From the IMG/VR virus record IMGVR_UViG_3300009684_000206, positions 1 to 21,215 of that record: 21,215 bases of DNA; one strand, written 5' to 3'. The position numbers and the translations under genes were made by a program. Below, in pieces: positions 18,287-21,215 of this stretch. The notes under the pieces were generated by a model that saw nothing but the letters and a program-made list of their open reading frames with translations, had not been told where the DNA came from and did no database searches. The stretch is from a virus. Position 1 is the first letter of the stretch. Each line of letters opens with the position of its first letter.

Positions 18287-18452
18287 TATCATTTTAGAAA
18301 ATTTATCAAAAAGTTTTGAATACGCAAAAGCATGTTCTGAGCTCGATAAAATTGAAAATATCGAACAACTTAGAGATATATCAAAGGCATATATGAAATT
18401 ATATTTGAAGCAACAAGAAGTTGTAAGTAATTTAGCAAAAATTGATTCATAA
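18273..18452 (+). CDS. Small helical protein (59 aa), function unknown
   Basis: The frame runs from ATG at 18273 to TAA at 18450-18452 and encodes 59 residues beginning MNPDNIILENLSKSFEYAKA and ending QQEVVSNLAKIDS. It overlaps the previous small gene by 14 bases in another frame and has a strong AAGGAG site at ideal spacing. The composition is helical and charged, with no membrane segment or signal peptide. The middle (LRDISKAYMKLYLKQQEVV) looks like one amphipathic helix and resembles short proteins I recall next to gp13 in T4-like cyanophages. Without this gene the interval before gp13 would be an unexplained gap of about 190 bases. The role is unknown; position suggests a structural or assembly task. 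The gene itself is well supported. Confidence 0.8.
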   Translation: MNPDNIILENLSKSFEYAKACSELDKIENIEQLRDISKAYMKLYLKQQEVVSNLAKIDS

Positions 18453-18455
18453 ATA
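18448..18455 (+). promoter_or_regulatory. T4-late-type promoter box upstream of gp13
   Basis: CATAAATA overlaps the stop codon of the 59-residue gene and ends 20 bases before the gp13 ATG. It differs from the T4 late consensus TATAAATA at one base and matches the box before gp15 exactly. It would give the neck genes 13 and 14 their own late transcript. Confidence 0.55.
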
Positions 18456-18463
18456 TTTTTAAC

Positions 18464-18470
18464 AAGGAAA
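18464..18470 (+). promoter_or_regulatory. Shine-Dalgarno for gp13
   Basis: AAGGAAA lies 5 bases before the ATG at 18476 (7 bases counted from AAGGA). It supports that ATG as the gp13 start. Confidence 0.7.
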
Positions 18471-18475
18471 AATAA

Positions 18476-19324
18476 ATGGCGCAACCATCTACTAGACAAG
18501 AATTAATTGATTATTGCAAAAGAAAGCTGGGGGCTCCTGTTTTAGAAATTAATGTTGCCGATGAACAAATTGAAGATTTGGTAGATGATGCGGTTCAATT
18601 TTTCCAAGAAAGACACTTTGATGGTGTATATCCAACATTTTTTAAGTACAAAGTAACTCAAAATGATATTGATAGAGGTAGAGCTTCTCTCGATAAGGGA
18701 GAACCGGTAGGAATTACGACTACAAAAGTAACAACAAATATTGTAGGAACCGCAACCACTTTTTCGTATTATGAGAATAGTAACTATTTGCAAATCCCAC
18801 CCAATATTATTGGAATAAACAAAGTATTCACATTTGATGGAACAAATAGCATCGCTAGCAATATGTTTAGTGTGAAATATCAGTTATTCTTGAATGATGT
18901 TTATTATTGGGGTGCTGTTGAGATGTTAAGTTATGCTATGGTAAAGACATATCTTGAAGATTTAGATTTTTTACTAACAACACAGAAGCAAATTAGATTT
19001 AATAAAAGACAAGATCGTATGTATTTGGATATTGACTGGGCATCTATAAATGCTGGACATTATTTTATTATTGACTGCTACAGTACTTTAGATCCAAGTG
19101 ATTATGGAAGAGTTTGGAATGATTCATTTATAAAACCATATTTAACATCTTTAATCAAAAAACAGTGGGGACAAAATATGATGAAATTTACTGGAGTTAA
19201 ACTTCCTGGTGGAGTAGAACTTAATGGGCGCCAAATGTATGATGATGCCCAAAAAGAAATCGATGTTTTAATGGAAAAAATGTCAAATACTTATGAACTT
19301 CCTCCTCTGGATATGATTGGTTGA
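18476..19324 (+). CDS. gp13: Neck protein gp13 (T4-like head completion protein)
   Basis: This protein forms part of the neck ring that seals the DNA-filled head and accepts the tail; in T4 gp13 and gp14 act together after packaging. It has 282 residues, against 309 in T4. Shared features include the N-terminal RQELIDYCKRKLGAPVLEIN, matching T4's LKDVILRRLGAPIINVEL; the DEQIEDLVDDAVQFFQERHF helix followed by DG; the block KLPGGVELNGRQMYDDAQKE, matching LPGGVTIDGQRL...; and the C-terminal PPLDMIG, matching PPFGILVG. The start has a good ribosome site and a late promoter box. The stop codon lies one base before the gp14 ATG, so the two neck genes are probably translationally coupled. Unlike its neighbours it carries no GYT-type repeats. 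Confidence 0.95.
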   Translation: MAQPSTRQELIDYCKRKLGAPVLEINVADEQIEDLVDDAVQFFQERHFDGVYPTFFKYKVTQNDIDRGRASLDKGEPVGITTTKVTTNIVGTATTFSYYENSNYLQIPPNIIGINKVFTFDGTNSIASNMFSVKYQLFLNDVYYWGAVEMLSYAMVKTYLEDLDFLLTTQKQIRFNKRQDRMYLDIDWASINAGHYFIIDCYSTLDPSDYGRVWNDSFIKPYLTSLIKKQWGQNMMKFTGVKLPGGVELNGRQMYDDAQKEIDVLMEKMSNTYELPPLDMIG

Positions 19325-19325
19325 T

Positions 19326-20705
19326 ATGTTAAATCCATTTTTTCTTCAAGGTTCAAAAACAGAACAAAATCTTGTTCAGGATTTAATCAATGAACAATTG
19401 AGAATGTATGGTATTGAAGTATATTATATTCCAAGGCATTATTTGTCTTCAAAAACAGTTATACGGGAAGTTGTTGAATCCAAGTTTACTAATAATTATC
19501 CAATTGAAGCTTATGTGGATAACTATGATGGGTATGGAGATAATACCCAAATTCTTTCAAAATTTGGAATTCAAGCATTAAATCAAATTACTTTAACAAT
19601 ATCTAAAGAAAGATTTGAAACTTATATTAGTCCATTGATTAAATCCTTACCAGATATTAAATTATCAAATAGACCAAAAGAAGGTGATTTAATTTATTTT
19701 CCCTTGGGAGATAAATTATTTGAAATTAAGTTTGTTGAGCATGAGAAACCATTTTACCAGTTACAAAAAACATATGTTTATACATTAACTTGCGAACTCT
19801 TTAGATATGAGGATGAGATTATCGATACCGGAATTGGGGAAATTGATGACAATTTGACAGATAATGCAAATATTGAAACTCTCACCTTAGTATCTTCTGG
19901 ATCTACAGCAACCGCATACACATCTATAGTTAATGGAGCAATTACATCTATAATTGTCACAAATAGAGGTAGTGGATATACTTCAGTACCAATTGTTGCA
20001 ATATCTTCTTCTCGTGTTTCTGGAGGAACAGCAACAGGTATTGCAACTATGATAGGTGGAATTATTGATTGTAATGGAACAACATCATCAAAAGTTCAAG
20101 GGGTGCAAATCACAAATCCTGGATTTGGATATACAGTTGCGCCTGGAATCGTTTTTATTGGTGGTGGAGGATCTGGTGCTGCGGCAACAACAATAATATC
20201 AAATCAAGCAATTGGAATTGTTACCATAAGTGGTGGTGGAGCTGGATATGTAACTTCACCATCTGTCACTTTCAGTTCACCTGGAATAGGAACAACTGCC
20301 ACTGCAATTTCAATAGTAAGTGCTGCTGGAACAATATCCACAATAAGAATTACTAATGCAGGATCTGCATATACATCAACACCAACAATAACTATTGGAT
20401 CTCCCAATATGATTGGTATTGGTACATATATTTTAAATGAAACAATAACTGGTTCTATTAGTGGAACCACAGCTTTAGTAAAGGTGTGGGATGTGACAAC
20501 AGGAAAATTAGGAATTTACAAATCAAATGGAGCATTTACTCCAGGAGAACTTATTGTTGGTTCTGCAAGTAGTGCAACATATCAATTTAAAATTGAAAGT
20601 TATTTCACTTCGACAACCGATTTATACCCCAAAAATAATGAAATAGAAACAGATGCAGATTCTATTTTGGATTTTAGTGAAAATAATCCTTTTGGAAATC
20701 CATAA
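19326..20705 (+). CDS. gp14: Neck protein gp14 (T4-like) with large beta-repeat insertion
   Basis: A head-completion/neck protein that works with gp13. I chose the ATG at 19326 ([14 protein letters not shown]), one base after the gp13 TGA; a TTG at 19317 in the same frame is less likely. Blocks shared with T4 gp14 are [12 protein letters not shown] (T4 VECYYVPREYVS), an [14 protein letters not shown] region, and [20 protein letters not shown] at residue 117, followed by FYQL (T4 [20 protein letters not shown]...FYQL). The C-terminal NNPFGNP resembles T4's short SSPFDND tail. It has 459 residues, against 256 in T4. The excess is a run of GYT-type repeats plus a [10 protein letters not shown] module at about residues 189-427, inserted between the T4-like N-terminal domain and the tail. 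The identification is firm; the insertion's task is unknown. Confidence 0.93.
   Translation: [459 protein letters not shown]
19890..20606 (+). repeat. GYT beta-repeat array inserted in gp14
   Basis: Four regular units can be read: [17 protein letters not shown] (about 19956-20006), [19 protein letters not shown] (about 20109-20165), [19 protein letters not shown] (about 20226-20282) and [19 protein letters not shown] (about 20349-20405). Ala/Thr-rich strands separate them. A distinct closing unit follows: [40 protein letters not shown] and [13 protein letters not shown]. This is the cleanest copy of the array in the window. T4 gp14, as I recall it, has no such segment. Confidence 0.8.
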
Positions 20706-20708
20706 ATA
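20701..20708 (+). promoter_or_regulatory. T4-late-type promoter box upstream of gp15
   Basis: CATAAATA overlaps the gp14 stop codon and ends 31 bases before the gp15 ATG. It is identical to the box before gp13 and one base off the T4 late consensus. The intergenic bases hold no convincing hairpin terminator and no clear Shine-Dalgarno. Confidence 0.5.
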
Positions 20709-20739
20709 TAACTAATCACATAATACGAGTAAATTTATT

Positions 20740-21215
20740 ATGTTTGAATATTTTTATCACGAAATACTAAGGAGAACGGTTAGTTCTTTTGGATCTCTCT
20801 TTAATGATATTTCCATTAAACATGCGGATACAAATGGCGATATTAACAGTATAATTAAAGTTCCACTTGCATATGGGCCCACTCAAAAATTCTTAGCAAG
20901 ATTGGAACAGTCCCCAAATCTAGACAAACCTATTCAAGTAACATTGCCAAGAATGTCATTTGAATTTGTCGGATTAACTTATGATGCCTCAAGAAAATTA
21001 ACTACAACCCAGACATTTATAACTTCTATTTCTGGTTATGGAACTGATATAAGAAAAACATATATGCCTGTTCCATATAATATGCAATTTGAATTGAGCA
21101 TTTATACAAAATTAAATGATGATATGTTGCAGATCATAGAACAAATTCTCCCATATTTTCAACCTTCTTATAATTTAACGGTTGATCTTGTAGAACAAAT
21201 TGGAGAAAAAAGAGA
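20740..21215 (+). CDS. gp15: Tail sheath stabiliser / tail terminator gp15 (3' partial)
   Basis: The first 158 residues are visible; the frame runs off the right edge. T4 gp15 (272 residues) caps the completed tail tube and sheath and provides the surface that binds the head-neck. The match starts at the N-terminus: MFEYFYHEILRRTVSSFGSL against T4 MFGYFYNSSFRRYATLMGDL. It continues with an IIKVPLAYGPTQKFLARL region (T4 IRVPITYASKEHFMMKL), a LPRMSFEFVGLTYDASRK region (T4 LPRINLHLVDFSYNA), and YNMQFELSIYTKLNDDMLQI followed by EQILPYFQP (T4 YELSIFTRYEDDMFQIVEQILPYFQP). Its order after gp13 and gp14 is that of T4. No GYT-type repeats are seen in the visible part. Confidence 0.94.
   Translation, partial: MFEYFYHEILRRTVSSFGSLFNDISIKHADTNGDINSIIKVPLAYGPTQKFLARLEQSPNLDKPIQVTLPRMSFEFVGLTYDASRKLTTTQTFITSISGYGTDIRKTYMPVPYNMQFELSIYTKLNDDMLQIIEQILPYFQPSYNLTVDLVEQIGEKR

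Noticed and set aside
19317-19319. TTG at 19317 as start of gp14
   Set aside because: An in-frame ATG at 19326 lies one base after the gp13 stop and gives the expected N-terminus; the TTG has no ribosome site.
428-20470. Minus-strand open frames (e.g. 428-721, 1308-1535, 12261-12566, 18542-18793, 20204-20470)
   Set aside because: All lie inside well-supported + strand genes, show no recognisable domains and have compositions expected of antisense reading of Thr/Ile/Gly repeats.
1-20705. Sequencing frameshift or artificial fusion as cause of the giant genes
   Set aside because: Both giants hold uninterrupted frames with recognisable modules from end to end and flank intact T4-like genes in the expected order.
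20703-20739. ATAAAT...ATTTAT inverted repeat between gp14 and gp15 as a terminator
   Set aside because: The arms are short and A/T only, with no GC stem or following T-run; it more likely reflects base composition and the promoter box.
1-21215. Diversity-generating retroelement, CRISPR array, tRNA, insertion sequence or attachment site
   Set aside because: No reverse transcriptase, template/variable repeat pair, regularly spaced direct repeats, cloverleaf or transposase reading was found; the repeats present are diverged protein-level repeats.

Overview
The window is a compact, single-strand stretch of the virion-structure region of a T4-like contractile-tailed phage (myovirus). The assignment rests on gene order and on conserved blocks shared with T4 gp8, gp13, gp14 and gp15. 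Three things point to a marine T4-like phage of the Prochlorococcus/Synechococcus or Pelagibacter type: strong AT richness, giant threonine/serine/asparagine/isoleucine-rich beta-repeat proteins, and a YHYH-domain protein beside gp8. The exact host cannot be read from the sequence.

Layout, all on the + strand: (1) 1-8976, the 3' part of a giant YHYH-domain structural protein, open at the left edge and sitting where T4 has gp7; (2) 9004-10566, baseplate wedge gp8, enlarged relative to T4; (3) 10573-18057, a 2494-residue DUF4815-like structural protein filling the space where T4 has genes 9, 10, 11, 12 and wac; (4) 18059-18286 and 18273-18452, two small overlapping genes of unknown role; (5) 18476-19324, neck protein gp13; (6) 19326-20705, neck protein gp14 with a large beta-repeat insertion; (7) 20740 to the right edge, the N-terminal part of the tail-terminator / sheath-stabilising protein gp15. 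Coding is nearly continuous; the longest gap is 34 bases. No RNA genes, insertion sequences, CRISPR arrays or integration sites were seen.

The products should act together: gp8 and the two giants build the baseplate periphery and probably the host-contact apparatus, gp15 caps the tail, and gp13/gp14 join the tail to the head. T4-late-like [GC]ATAAATA boxes lie just upstream of gp8, gp13 and gp15, fitting late expression in three transcription units.

The most interesting signal is modular. The same few small beta modules recur in proteins that are otherwise unrelated: a 'TNxGxGYTxxPxV' repeat, a 'GxxSGxxAxV...GxFxxGExIxG' repeat, an RG/GT turn module and glycine-rich GIGTT-type loops. They are found in the YHYH giant, the DUF4815 giant, gp8 and gp14. 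In gp8 and gp14 they appear as insertions between blocks that still align with T4.
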